Positions 54,565 through 64,000 of a DNA stretch of 64,000 nucleotides are shown here, piece after piece. This stretch comes from Seminavis robusta. Its lineage: Eukaryota > Bacillariophyta > Bacillariophyceae > Naviculales > Naviculaceae. The DNA lies in the NCBI GenBank assembly GCA_903772945.1, contig CAICTM010000256.1, positions 19,620-83,619 on the forward strand, given 5' to 3'. The stretch's first letter is position 1; every line of letters begins with the position of its first letter. The notes under the pieces were generated by a model. It was not told the DNA's origin. It saw nothing but the letters and a program-made list of their open reading frames with translations, and did no database searches. The translations under genes were made by a program, and so were the position numbers.

Positions 54565-56530
54565 ATGGCAACCATGAGCAACAACAACATTCCGTACGAC
54601 GACCACGATCTCTTTAGCAACCACCGTCAGGAAGACGGAGAGCTCTACAATGGAGGAGCTTTATCCAATGCTGCTGCTGCCACCACCGACGTTCCCCTGG
54701 GGTATCCCGCCGCCACGTCGTTACCCTCCACTCACTATGCGGAAGGCGAGATAATCCACCAACAATGGCACGGGGTCTTTATCTTTCTAGCCTATGTGGC
54801 CGCCTTTATTGGTGCCTACTCTTCCATTCGTCTCCTAGAACATGGCCTCTGGAGATCCGAGCGAGAACGAAGGAACGCATCTTGTAAGTAGCCCCTTTAC
54901 ATGCACACAACTAGCTAGGTATGGCAATAGAGAGGCCCAATCACTCACTGTACATGTATGCATGTGTCACTCTTACTGCTATCCAAATACATACACAGCC
55001 TTAATCACCCGCTACCCCCAGTTCTTCACGGCCCTTATCCTAGGCTCTTGCACCATCTGGTCTATGCACTTTGTGGGGATGCAAGCAGTAGTACTGGAGC
55101 ACGTCGATACCATGTGCTACAATTGGATCGAAACGGTAGCATCGGTAGTGCTGTCCGTGGCGGGCGTATGGACGGGTGTCCGACTGGCATCCAGAGATAT
55201 CTTCTCGGGGACCGATCGAGTTTCCAAACTCAAGGAATTGCTCCGACATGATCCTTACGTCACATCCAAGCTCAACCGCCAACGAGCATCTACACACATT
55301 CACATGGTGGCGCTTTTTTACAAGCTACACTGGATTGCGGCCGGAAGTGTTCTAGCGGCCTGCGGGGCCCTCTCCATGCACTATGTGGGCATGCATGCCA
55401 TGAGGGGACCATTCCGAAGGGAATGGAGCATTGGCTTGGTGGCGGCGAGTTTTGTCGTTGGCGCGGTCGTTTGCTTTGTGGGATTCTGGATTCTCTTTCG
55501 ACCGCTCCACTGGAAGGTTGAGAAGAGTTGGTACCGACAAGCGGCGGCAGGAGTGATTGCTCTCGCCGTTTGCTTTCTGCACTTTTTAGGCATGCTATCC
55601 GTCACCTACATTGCCGACAGCACGGTCGAGCATCACTGCTCTGAAACGGAAATGTGGGGATGGAAATCAGATCAAATACAGGTGCTCTTTGTCGGCATGG
55701 CTGTACCCGCCATTGCCTTTCTCGTCGAACACACAATCTCCAACGAACTTCGAATCACTTACCGACAACTGTTGGACATTCAATTGACCGGATCGCAGTT
55801 CCTACGTACAAATAGTAGTAGTCGACGCTCGAGCTTCTCCGGTTCTACAGTGCGGATCAGTGGATTGGGAGACGGAAGCGACGATTCGACGTCTCGTTCC
55901 AAACGGCCGGCACGTGCCACAGGTGGACGCAGGTCCCTGTCCCAACGACAAAGAGATTGGGATCAGGTCTACAACTCTGCCGAACAAAGGGGCGAGTCGA
56001 GCTGTGAACTGGGACGCAGTACGCGGGAAAGCACCACCAGCTACGCCCATTCCTTTGGGGGTGAAAACGACCCGTCGACCATTCCCGAAAAAGAAAGCAC
56101 CTCCTCGCATGTTGAGAATGCTCCGGATGTGTCAAACGGTGCTCAAAGACGGCAAGCCTACAAAAGTAAGACTCCCACAACCAAAGAGGAATCCACAACC
56201 GATGATGAAGAATCCTCAAGCAGACGTTCACGGTTCCAGAATGAGCCACAGAGTGGTGATTTGTCGCTGTCGCAAGACGAGGTAGAACCGTTCCCAGCAG
56301 CCAATGTCGAACCCGCAACCATGGAAGCTAGTCTGCAGAGTCAATCCGACAAAGACGAAGAATGCATCGAGGAGCTGGAGCAGTCGATTCGAGCGTTTGA
56401 AGCTCCACACCACTCCTTACAGTCCTTTGTGGCTGCATGCACCACATCCGCATCTGCTTCCGCATCGTCACTTCCAATGGACGTGGAGCTGGGCGAACCT
56501 CGACATAAGGTTGCCACTCAATGCGCCTGA
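54565..56530 (+). CDS. MHYT-domain sensory membrane protein (2 exons)
   Basis: Exons are 54565-54883 and 54999-56530 with a 115-bp GT-AG intron, giving 616 aa. A hydrophilic N-terminus leads to TM1 (HGVFIFLAYVAAFIGAYSS). The spliced continuation is SLITRYPQFFTALILGSCTI, then WSMHFVGMQAV. MHYT motifs are SMHFVGM, SMHYVGMHA and FLHFLGM, each near the outer face of successive helices. They are proposed in bacteria to chelate a metal and sense a diatomic gas or redox state. The long cytosolic tail (residue 330 onward) is Ser/Arg/Glu-rich with no visible GGDEF/EAL or kinase domain. In bacteria MHYT usually leads into cyclic-di-GMP enzymes. Here the output domain is unidentified. Confidence 0.88.
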
Positions 56531-57047
56531 TGTCTTTTCGACCTCCATCCAATCTAATAATCTCCTTACTATTGCTGGAATGGCACGCCACGACGACAGC
56601 CAACTTTCACTCCTCGCAACTTCCATAGCTAACAAAACGTACATGATAGATTTATAGAGCTGTATCAACGCGCCTTTCACTGTGCCATGGGCTCCCATTT
56701 CGTGCCTCGGCTGTTCCAGTTTCAAGTACATAATAGCATGACGAAACAAAATGTATCTGGAGCCGGAACTGTATTCTTATGCTCTTCGTGGATGATCCTG
56801 CAAGCAAGAGAGATCTTCCTAGCTAGCAAATTTGTTTTGTAAAATTGTACCGGTACGAGTAAGTCATTGACAAGATTTTCTATATTGGGTTTCTTCTACT
56901 ACGGGGGCTGTAGATGCGATCTTCAAGATCTGTATGCATAGCTGCACCCCCGAACAATGGTCATTGGACCTGTCATATATAACAAGGCATCAAAAATAAA
57001 TGTAGTACCTACTGTATCACAGCATCGTTCATGGAGTTGTATTCAAT
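56531..57047. other. Convergent intergenic region
   Basis: 3' flanks of the MHYT and SNARE genes. No gene was seen. Confidence 0.45.
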
Positions 57048-57425
57048 TCAACAGAAGAATCCTCCACGACATTGGGCAATCCGTAGAAACAAGATCAGAT
57101 CTGCCAGTCCCATCGACCCAATCATGATATACAACCGCAACTTTTTGGCACGGTACTTGTTATCCAGTTCCTGCAGCTCTCGCTTGGCACTGTCGGTGGC
57201 CTCCCGCATGTGCCACACATTATCATGTGCATCAGTAAGCTGTTGCCGCTGTTGCGTCATCTGTGTGAGGACCGCATTGGCCGTGCCTTCTGCCTGGTAC
57301 TGTGTCTTGGCCGTGTCTACTAACACATCATTCTGTTGCTCCGCATAAGTTGGAGGAGGTTGATATGTCCCATGTTGATAAGAGAATCGACTATTGAGGA
57401 CACTTTTCCCACTAGGTGCCGACAT
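57048..57425 (-). CDS. Vti1-like Qb-SNARE, tail-anchored
   Basis: The product is 125 aa. A short Pro/Tyr-rich N-terminus replaces the usual Habc bundle. A SNARE-type heptad helix follows (TANAVLTQMTQQRQQLTDAH, then NVWHMREATDSAKRELQELD). The Gln in 'TQQRQQL' sits where Vti1 proteins carry their 0-layer residue, within the pattern L..QR..L. A basic patch (KYRAKKLR) and a C-terminal membrane anchor (LYIMIGSMGLADLILFLRI) complete the protein. It would act in vesicle fusion at Golgi or endosomal membranes. It is much shorter than typical Vti1 (about 215-230 aa), so a missing upstream exon or a lineage-specific short SNARE is possible. Confidence 0.65.
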   Translation of the reverse strand: MSAPSGKSVLNSRFSYQHGTYQPPPTYAEQQNDVLVDTAKTQYQAEGTANAVLTQMTQQRQQLTDAHDNVWHMREATDSAKRELQELDNKYRAKKLRLYIMIGSMGLADLILFLRIAQCRGGFFC

Positions 57426-57874
57426 CTTGTTTGTTGTCGACTACTATCGATAGTAGACGGTGCTTTATTATTGTCTCATGGACCTTGGGCCAATGCTGTA
57501 ATAGAGGTGACCACAACGACAACTTGTGGTTGTAGGAGCGTGGACTGTTGGGTGAGACTGTGGAGGTCGGAGCGCAGGGGCGCGAGCCTTTTGCGCTGGG
57601 AGTCTTGGCGTGGAATGAAAGTGACCTGCAACGATGTCTTGGAGTGTTCTTCTTCCGCGGTCCCATTTGCAAGTTTGTGACACCTTCAAGTACGGCGACC
57701 TAAGGATACTCACAAGACTCCATGACATCGCAATCCAGCCATGTTCTTTCCGAGCAGAATTTCGAAGACTGCTGCATGCAGCTGCAAAGCGTGAGACTTG
57801 GTTGTCACCCGTTGATGGCACTCATAAATTCTCGAGAAGACACCATTTTCCTTCTATCTCTATTCAAGACCACG
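57426..57874. other. Divergent intergenic region
   Basis: Upstream region shared by the SNARE gene and the small secreted-protein gene. No supported coding sequence. Confidence 0.4.
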
Positions 57875-58234
57875 ATGACCCGATTTAGCAGCCTTATCTT
57901 TCTGTTTGCCTTGTTGGTTGCGTTGGTATCGGCCACTCCTTCTCGCGGCAGCAGCAGCAGTGGCAGCAGCGTGGGAGAACGAGCTCTGTTTGGGTATTCG
58001 TACAGCGAAGACTGTCTGTTCGGTACCAGTTCTCATCTATTATATGGAGCCCCCAAGCCCAAGCCCGCGGTGCCACCCACCACCACAACAACAACGACCA
58101 TTCCCGTCAAAAAGGTTGACACCAGACCTACCGAGGAGTCTGCTGCTGGTTCTACCGATGACAAGCGCACTGTGGCATTTGTGCGTCGTTCCCATTATTA
58201 TCCACAGGCCACTTTCGGACAATGGAGTTGCTGA
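57875..58234 (+). CDS. Small secreted protein, unrecognised
   Basis: The product is 119 aa. The start at 57875 (MTRFSSLIFLFALLVALVSA) is preferred to more distal ATGs because it gives a textbook signal peptide, cut near VSA-TPS. The mature part has a Ser/Gly run, GERALFGYSYSEDC, a Pro/Thr linker (PKPAVPPTTTTTTT) and ends SHYYPQATFGQWSC. Two Cys residues could pair. Function unknown; size and layout suit a cell-wall or extracellular peptide. Confidence 0.65.
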   Translation: MTRFSSLIFLFALLVALVSATPSRGSSSSGSSVGERALFGYSYSEDCLFGTSSHLLYGAPKPKPAVPPTTTTTTTIPVKKVDTRPTEESAAGSTDDKRTVAFVRRSHYYPQATFGQWSC

Positions 58235-58529
58235 GTGGCCCTTTAGTTTAGAAGACAGACAAGCGAAGAGGACTGCTCCTGTTGTTGAAAGAGGAGGAAG
58301 AAGACAAGGACTACTACCGTAGCTACTAGTATGCGTATCTGTATGCCCAGCCCGATCCAAAAGCCCAGACAGAATTCAGCCATTCATCAATCTATGCATA
58401 AAGAAGAGCTTGTATCATTACAAAGGAATAACCTTTAGAAAGGAAACAATTTATCTACCGTATAGATGCTGGCTAGTAGAGTAGCCACGGACGTCTGGCA
58501 TTTGTCATGCACACCTATGCGACCAAGGG

Positions 58530-59894
58530 TCAGGGACAACCATTCACACGAGCCCACTCCACCACTTCAAAATGCCCATTTCCAGCTGCACCAGAACGTG
58601 TCTGATAACTCCAAGGACAACCATGCTCTCTTAACCAAATCAACACTTCCAAATGTCCATTCATGGCAGCGGACGCACATGTCCATGCATTCCATGGACA
58701 ACCATTCTCATGAGCCCACTTAAAATTTCCAAATTCCATTTAGCAGCAACGGCACATGTGTGATAATTCCATGGACAACCATTTTCACGGGCCCACTTCA
58801 AAACCTCCAAATGTCCATATCGAGCAGCACGTGTACATGTATACTCATCCATGGACAGCCATTTTCACGAGCCCACTTTAAAATTTCCAAATGTCCACCG
58901 TCAGCAGCAGCACGGCATGTCCAATAATTCCATGGACAGCCATTTTCACGAGCCCATTTTAGAATTTCAAATGCCCACCTTGAGCAGCAGCCTTACATGT
59001 GTGTTCATTCCATGGACAACCATTTTCATGAGCCCATTTTAAAATTTCCAAATGTCCACCTTCAGCAGCATAGTTACAGGTGTGACAATTCCATGGACAA
59101 CCGTTTTCACGAGCCCACTTCAAAATTTCCAAATTCCCATTTTTAGCAGTAGCCCAGCATGTATCTGCATTCCATGGACAACCATTTTCACGAGCCCACT
59201 TTAAAATTTCCAAATGTCCACCGTCAGCAGCAGCACGGCATGTCCGCTCATTCCATGCACAGCCATTTTCGCGAGCCCACTTTAAAATGTCCAAATGGCC
59301 ACCGTCAGCAGCGTACTCACATGTCCGCTCACTCCATGGACAACCATTCTCTCTTAACCATTGGAGTAATTCAAAATGTCCATTTCTAGCCGCTGCAGCA
59401 CATGTCCGCTCACTCCAATAGAATCCTTGTTGCCGTGCCCATTTCATGACCATAATATTTCCATATCTGGCAATCACATTGCAAACATGATTACGCTGAG
59501 GCATCTTATTGCTGGAATTGTCCTTGAGCCAGTATTCTGCACGTGGCTGGTTACAGAATGTTTCGCTGTAAAGAGTATCAGTGCTTTCTGGAGAGCGACG
59601 AGTAGGACGAAACCCTCCAGGGTTATCATTTGCCTTTCTTGGATTTTTCTTGAGTTCAATTTTGCAGTACTCTTTGTACAGTTGATTCATCTTTCTGTTG
59701 ACTGATCCAATAAAGGTATACTGCCCAACGCCTATAAAAGGTAGAATGCCTTGGATCGAAAGGCCGTCGTCAGCCAACAGAAGAGCTTCGAAGGGAGGAG
59801 TACCAGTACCAGTACCAGTACCAGTACCAGTACCAGTACTAGCACCAGTATTAGCGCAAATCCCAAAACCAGTTGCACTGCTATCAGAAGACAT
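58530..59894 (-). pseudogene. Ankyrin-like repeat gene, second copy, broken by single-base deletions
   Basis: Paralogue of 25345-26226: the same start MSSDSSATGFGIC, Gly/Thr run, ALLLADDGLSIQGI segment and SERTCAAAARNGHFELLQW repeat. It is longer (at least 11 repeats). The frame holds from 59894 to about 58970, where one G is missing ('catttgaaattc' for 'catttggaaattc'). A second loss occurs at about 58852 ('ccatggatgag' for 'ccatggaatgag'), and at least one more at about 58720-58735 ('ttttaagtggg' for 'ttttaaagtggg'). Between lesions the repeat code is near perfect. The last repeat ends at the TGA at 58530. Either very recent inactivation or consensus errors in repetitive sequence. Confidence 0.8.
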
Positions 59895-60655
59895 GATCAA
59901 GATCGATGCAAGGAGACAATGAAAAACAAATACTAAATAGACACGATGAAATGCTGCTGTTGACAGGAGGCCCCTCCAATGGTCACCCTCCTGCAGGCTT
60001 GGGATCTGTGCCTCGACTGAGAGTTTCGAGTAACTCCTTAATTAATTCTTTTGCTGTCATGGGAGCTGCCCATCCCTCACTGTCAAGATAATCTAGCTAG
60101 CTGAGTGCGAACCTTGGGGGGTCGAGAACTCCAGTGCCATTCATTGTTGAACAGTTGACAGCGGTAAAGATAGCGGTAGAGATACCGATAGTGGTAAAAA
60201 GTGGTTTGTTTTCATTTACTAGCTAGTACCGTGGTTGCGGGTGGTAAGCAGCCGTAAGCAATGGTTTCCTCACCAGAAACCTTGGTCAGCAATGATGAGC
60301 AATGGATTTCCCATCCCCCATGGTGTCAGCCTGCTATTCTGGTTCTCCTAGCTAGCTATTAGTAGGCGCTACAGCGGCATAGCCAAAGATAGCTGCCCAT
60401 GGAGATCCGAGCCTGGCACAACTGCATCCAGGTTGTTGTCGTCAGGCATTCTCTCTAATGGATCCAGAGAAAGACAAGATAATTTGCCGGGCATAGCACG
60501 TTCCACGACAGCAGGAAAACTGAGGCTTTCTCTTGGCTGTTTGCTAGAGGAAGCGGTACAATGTCCATCATCTGTGTCTGGCGAGGAGACCTTTATGGCT
60601 ACATGTACGATACATTCGTACCTAGCTAGACTAGCTAGTGCGTAGCTTGCAATGG
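59895..60655. other. Intergenic, nothing recognised
   Basis: Upstream of the ankyrin-like gene and downstream of the TMEM151-like gene. No gene or RNA was recognised; CTAGCTAG runs lie near 60090, 60218, 60350 and 60625. Confidence 0.45.
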
Positions 60656-61795
60656 CTACGCCTCCAGTTCCTTGACAATGTTCAGGCTGGTCTGCAAACA
60701 ATGCCGAGAGAACCACATGCGATAGGGGACCGTCAATCCTAGCAAAGAGGCTATCCAAAACCACAGTTGGGATGCAAACGCCACATCGGATAACCCCGTT
60801 CGGACCACCAATATCTTGTTACGGTAGTCCACATTCTGCAGTTGCAATTTCATGGTAAACTCGTGGTGAACATCGTGACGACTTTCCTGGTGATAAAAGA
60901 GTTCCTTTTCCATCAAGTACCGATGCCCAATGGAAGGATTGGTCAACCAAAACAACTTGGTTAGCGTTGTCTTGACAAAGGTGCCACCACTCATCAGGGG
61001 AGTACTACATGTAGTACTGCTCCCACCATTGGTCGCACAGGAAAAGGGATCCGTATCCTCCCCAATCGTCACGGCTCGGTCCAAGGACTTGGTTTCGGTG
61101 GCATCTCTCCAACGGTCAATGGCAAACTCTTTCCGAGCACGATGAGTCACCACCTTTTCGTGGTGAGTCGATGACGACCGTCTCCTTCCACGGCTACTGC
61201 TCCGATACCTTCTCACATGTCGGTAGTGATAACACTCCATCAGCCAAACAATGGTGGGAGATGCCTCTTTGAGATCCTTCAAGTACTGTTGAAGGTCTTG
61301 CGGAGACAAGCTGTTGGATAGGTAGCGTCGTGTACTGGATAGAGCACATTCCAGCAAGTACAAGAAAGTCACAATGCCACGGAATGTATACAGCAGCGGC
61401 ACATGTTCTGGGGGTATTATTATTGCTGTTGGGTAGAACATTGGAGACCAGAGAGCGGCCATGAGTACGGTCAAGATGGTAGCCTTGATATGGTAGTTCC
61501 CAGAAGATGACGATTGTCGTGTCGATGGACCCAATGGGTTTTGTTGGTCGTCCTTTGTTGTTGTGGCCGTAGAAGGATGGTCCATCTCGATGAATTTGGC
61601 TTCACCGGTCTTGGCATCTTCCTGGAAACCAAACGTCTGGGGCGTTGACGTACCGCCAGTAGACGACACAGTGCCGGTAGTGGATGCCGGTACAATAATG
61701 CCCCCAGAATTGGACTTGCCATCTGGAAATGACAAGGCACAATGAAGGGAACATGTCCAAATCAGTACCAGAGCTACAAGGATTCGTTGAGCCAT
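60656..61795 (-). CDS. TMEM151-like membrane protein with signal peptide
   Basis: The frame is open from 62014. The ATG at 61795 (MAQRILVALVLIWTCSLHCA) gives a clean signal peptide and 379 aa; an ATG at 61810 adds five residues. A Ser/Thr linker precedes TM segments (ATILTVLMAALWSPMFYPTA, LLYTFRGIVTFLYLLECAL). The key stretch is TIVWLMECYHYRHVRRYR, then KVVTHRARKEFAIDRWRDAT. It matches the CYHY and 'T..A..E' features I associate with TMEM151 proteins. A further TM pair lies near the C-terminus (WFWIASLLGLTVPYRMWF). Molecular role unknown in the family. The ALSFPDG at the leader end is faintly like the diatom ASAF plastid motif, so plastid targeting cannot be excluded. Confidence 0.7.
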   Translation of the reverse strand: MAQRILVALVLIWTCSLHCALSFPDGKSNSGGIIVPASTTGTVSSTGGTSTPQTFGFQEDAKTGEAKFIEMDHPSTATTTKDDQQNPLGPSTRQSSSSGNYHIKATILTVLMAALWSPMFYPTAIIIPPEHVPLLYTFRGIVTFLYLLECALSSTRRYLSNSLSPQDLQQYLKDLKEASPTIVWLMECYHYRHVRRYRSSSRGRRRSSSTHHEKVVTHRARKEFAIDRWRDATETKSLDRAVTIGEDTDPFSCATNGGSSTTCSTPLMSGGTFVKTTLTKLFWLTNPSIGHRYLMEKELFYHQESRHDVHHEFTMKLQLQNVDYRNKILVVRTGLSDVAFASQLWFWIASLLGLTVPYRMWFSRHCLQTSLNIVKELEA

Positions 61796-62129
61796 GCTTG
61801 TCATCAACATTGGGTCGACTTCTGCAGTCGTATTGACTTGCTTGACTCTTGTGAATAGGAGTTGACAATTGACAAGCAACCACGTTGAGATGTAGAGTGA
61901 AGGTTCAGGCTGAAACTTTTTATTGTGGAGCTGCCATAGTGTTGTTGTGCTGCTCTGTTGTCCAATAATGTTTCCGGTTTGGATGGTGGGGATGGGTGCA
62001 ATGACACGTTGCAATGTCGATCACTGTGATCCAACGAAGATCTGGAGCGTGCCTCAATCGTGGATAATGGGCAGTCGTGAGTGATTTCATTACTTAATGG
62101 ATTCTGACGTCACTGACGTCAGTTGAGTC
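61796..62129. promoter_or_regulatory. Upstream region of the TMEM151-like gene
   Basis: Leader and promoter of the reverse-strand gene. Its far end carries two TGACGTCA palindromes. No separate gene was seen. Confidence 0.45.
62105..62121. promoter_or_regulatory. Paired TGACGTCA (CRE/CCRE-type) sites
   Basis: Two perfect TGACGTCA palindromes at 62105-62112 and 62114-62121, one base apart, about 310 bp upstream of the TMEM151-like start. TGACGT elements bound by bZIP factors mediate CO2/cAMP responses in the diatom Phaeodactylum. Activity here is inferred only. Confidence 0.55.
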
Positions 62130-62390
62130 GTGACAAAATCCGCCCCTAAATTAGGGACGGGTTTCAAAAACGTCCCTAAACCTTTAGGGTCGGTTTTCGA
62201 AAAACGTCCCTAAATTAGGGACGTTTTGGAATTAGGGACGGGTTTGAAATCCGTCCCTAAATTTTAGGGACGTTTTTTGAAAAACCGTCCCTAAATCCAT
62301 AATCCGTCCCTAAATTAGGGTCGGATTTAGGGACAGGTTTCATTTAGGGACGTTTTTGAAACCCGTCCCTAAATTTGGGTGGGGTTGTCA
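62130..62390. repeat. Inverted-repeat cluster CGTCCCTAAAT / ATTTAGGGACG
   Basis: About a dozen alternating copies of 'gtccctaaatt' and 'ttagggacg' with 'gtttcgaaa'-like linkers. They form overlapping hairpins that contain CCCTAAA/TTTAGGG. Same architecture as 30090-30400, where the flanking base pattern is 'ccgacccta'. Confidence 0.9.
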
Positions 62391-62611
62391 ACCTTGTTTT
62401 CTACGGCTGGCACACGTACAATTGCTACCGGCAGGGTCAATGACCTCCACTCGATCGGTCTCTTTTTCGCGCAACTATTAGACTAACTAATACCACTTCG
62501 TACGATAGTTTTCGAAACTCGAATCATCGACTCCACTTCACTCGCTTTGCATGGAATCTGGAGCTGCCATACTAGTAGAGAAGTGGAAATAGCTAGTACG
62601 AGCAGCCCAAC

Positions 62612-63445
62612 ATGGACGAGGACGAAGCCGACGACAGAGACGAAGTGGAAGAAGGCCCGTCAAAGGAGGAATGGAATGCAGTCAGAAAGCTACTGAAGGA
62701 TGATGTGCTGTCAGGTCTTATTCCATATGTGCTAAAAGAAATGCGCCCAGCTGCTGTCTATGATGTATGCAGATGCAGCAAATCCCATTATTGAGTGTGT
62801 AGACTATGCCAACAAACGACAAAATGCGAAGTTCACTCTGATGCTTCGAACTCTTCGCAATAAGCATGCAAATGGTGATCTTGTAAATGTCTGGCCAGAA
62901 TTTCAGCAGACTGACATCTGGGTCATGACTGTTGATGGCACTCACCTTGTTACGCTGGAGCCTGGGGACTCCGATGTTCCGAAGGATCCTGCCTATTTTT
63001 CCTTCAAGCACCATGCTGCTGGATTCAACTATGAGGTGGGCATTGACCTCTTCAAAAGCAGATGCATCTGGCTTAGTGGTCCACACAAAGCTGGAACATA
63101 CAATGATGCCAAAATGTTTCGGGAAAGGGGCTCATGCAAAAACTACACTCATCCGGTAAGAAGGCCATCGGTGATGAGGGCTACCGCGGTTTCCCAAATG
63201 AAATGAGCACTCAGAACACTCTGGACCCTGAAGAAGTCAAAGAATTCAAGACACGGGCCCGCCAACGTCATGAGATCTACAATGGTAAGCTCAAGAAATT
63301 TGAAGTTCTCAGTGAGCGTTTCCGCTGCAAGAACAACCCAAACGACAGCTACACTGTGGCCGAGAAGCTCCAAATGTGCTTCGAGGCGGTGAATGTCCTC
63401 GTCCAGTACAAAATGGAAAAGGGCGAGCCTCTCTTTGATATTTAG
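62612..63445 (+). mobile_element. PIF/Harbinger-type DDE transposase, frame-broken
   Basis: An acidic N-terminus from the ATG at 62612 leads into RKLLKDDVLSGLIPYVLKEM. One extra base near 62757-62760 shifts the frame, after which YADAANPIIECVDYANKRQN continues. Catalytic-core features follow: MTVDGTHL (first Asp), FNYEVGIDL..IWLSGPHKAG and YNDAKMFRERG (second Asp). A base is missing near 63120-63130, after which LMQKLHSSGKKAIGDEGYRG and RQRHEIYNGKLKKF (candidate Glu) restore the family pattern. The last block ends at 63445. These are features of DDE_Tnp_4 transposases. Two shifts make this copy inactive unless they are errors. Confidence 0.8.
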
Positions 63446-63469
63446 CGCCCTAAATTAGAATTTAATAGG

Positions 63470-64000
63470 CTAGTACTGCAACTTATCAATCTTTTTCTGC
63501 TTCAGCGCTGCAGTGTAGTTATCAAATTTCAGCAGCCTCTCTTCCTGGTAGATGTGGTCTCTGAAAATATAAAGGGGGTACACTTGATAGGCCTGAGAAC
63601 TCTCCAGAGCTCTTTGAGTTTTTTGTTTTCGTGGCCACCACTGGCAACAAGCACTTTCAAGTCTTTCTGGGCTTGAGACCCATTCCACTGTGGCTCCCCA
63701 CGACTGTTGAATTCTGGTGTTGGATGGTTCTGCTTTGCGGCCAAGTAGGCAGCCACATCATTATCGCGCCTCACCACCTTTTTTAGATAGTCATCTCTCA
63801 CCCCTTGGAGTCTACGAATGAAAGCAGCATCAAATTCCATTCTCGCAAACGCAGGTTGATCCTTGCAAAGGTCGTTCCAAATTTCCTCCATATCCTCGTT
63901 TGTGGAAATATTGTCTGGAATGAGGCCTTCCCGGAATGCTTTCTTGAGATACTGCTTGGCTGCCGACTTGCGCCATACGATTGGCTTGGCCTTGTCTTCG
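63470..64000 (-). mobile_element. Harbinger-associated second gene (SANT/Myb-like partner), partial, frameshifted
   Basis: The frame enters from beyond the right edge: IVWRKSAAKQYLKKAFREG, then FDAAFIRRLQGVRDDYLKKV, then FNSRGEPQWNGSQAQKDLKV. Near 63610 one G appears lost (reading ELWRVL for the expected ELWESSQ), and the continuation is in another frame: QAYQVYPLYIFRDHIYQEER, LLKFDNY, ending KLQY at a TAG at 63470. It is convergent with the transposase and only 24 bp from it. Harbinger elements typically carry a transposase and a DNA-binding partner gene, which is why I place it in the element. The DNA-binding fold itself is not certain. Confidence 0.65.

Overview
The window reads as nuclear DNA of a photosynthetic stramenopile, most likely a raphid pennate diatom. 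Support: GT-AG introns of about 80-115 bp, Pro-Ser ('PSxxPS') repeat proteins with lectin-like domains, ankyrin-like proteins built on an 'ENGCPW..TC..AA..GHLEILKWA' unit, a desaturase with a plausible bipartite plastid leader, and fragments of retroelement and PIF/Harbinger elements. No prokaryotic operon structure is visible. The species assignment is inference from protein style, not a database match.

Layout. 1-5813: a PSP-rich secreted-type protein, degenerate and frame-broken on the left and intact on the right with two ricin-B-like domains. 6267-9732: a convergent lipid pair, a fatty acyl-CoA reductase with two frameshifts and a two-exon desaturase. 10250-14480: two copies of a segment carrying one gene family, one copy stopped by a single nonsense codon and the other collapsed by an internal deletion; an intact relative lies at 36779-38302. 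14785-16620: an RNase H-bearing retroelement remnant. 16968-24023: a 14-exon gene for a predicted 1959-aa membrane protein with two Cache-type sensor units and a C-terminal von Willebrand A domain; every intron phase closes. 24455-25051: about 15 copies of a palindromic 14-16-mer between that gene and an ankyrin-like gene. 26488-27627: a PLAC8-family protein with a 16-nt first exon. 27900-30890: gene-poor repeat land.

31074-36209 is the most unusual locus: a superfamily-2 helicase/ATPase and a complete C5-cytosine DNA methyltransferase, intron-free and divergent over a 348-bp shared promoter. The pairing resembles bacterial modification/restriction-type modules that join a C5 methylase to a Z1-like helicase. 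Dense repeats and a partial copy of the helicase tail lie beside the helicase.

39042-49140 holds lineage-specific genes, including a tandem surface-protein pair (one decayed) and a tandem pair of about 210-aa proteins. 49810-57425 is enriched in membrane and signalling genes: a class C (GABA-B-like) receptor, an MHYT-domain protein and a Vti1-like SNARE. 58530-59894 is a second ankyrin-like gene broken by single-base deletions. 60656-61795 encodes a TMEM151-like membrane protein with paired TGACGTCA sites upstream. 62130-64000 contains telomere-like palindromes and a two-gene Harbinger element running off the right edge.

Single-base lesions concentrate in duplicated or mobile sequence and in the reductase, while the long multi-exon genes are clean. 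That pattern fits real decay or collapsed repeats better than a uniformly noisy assembly, although read data would be needed to decide.
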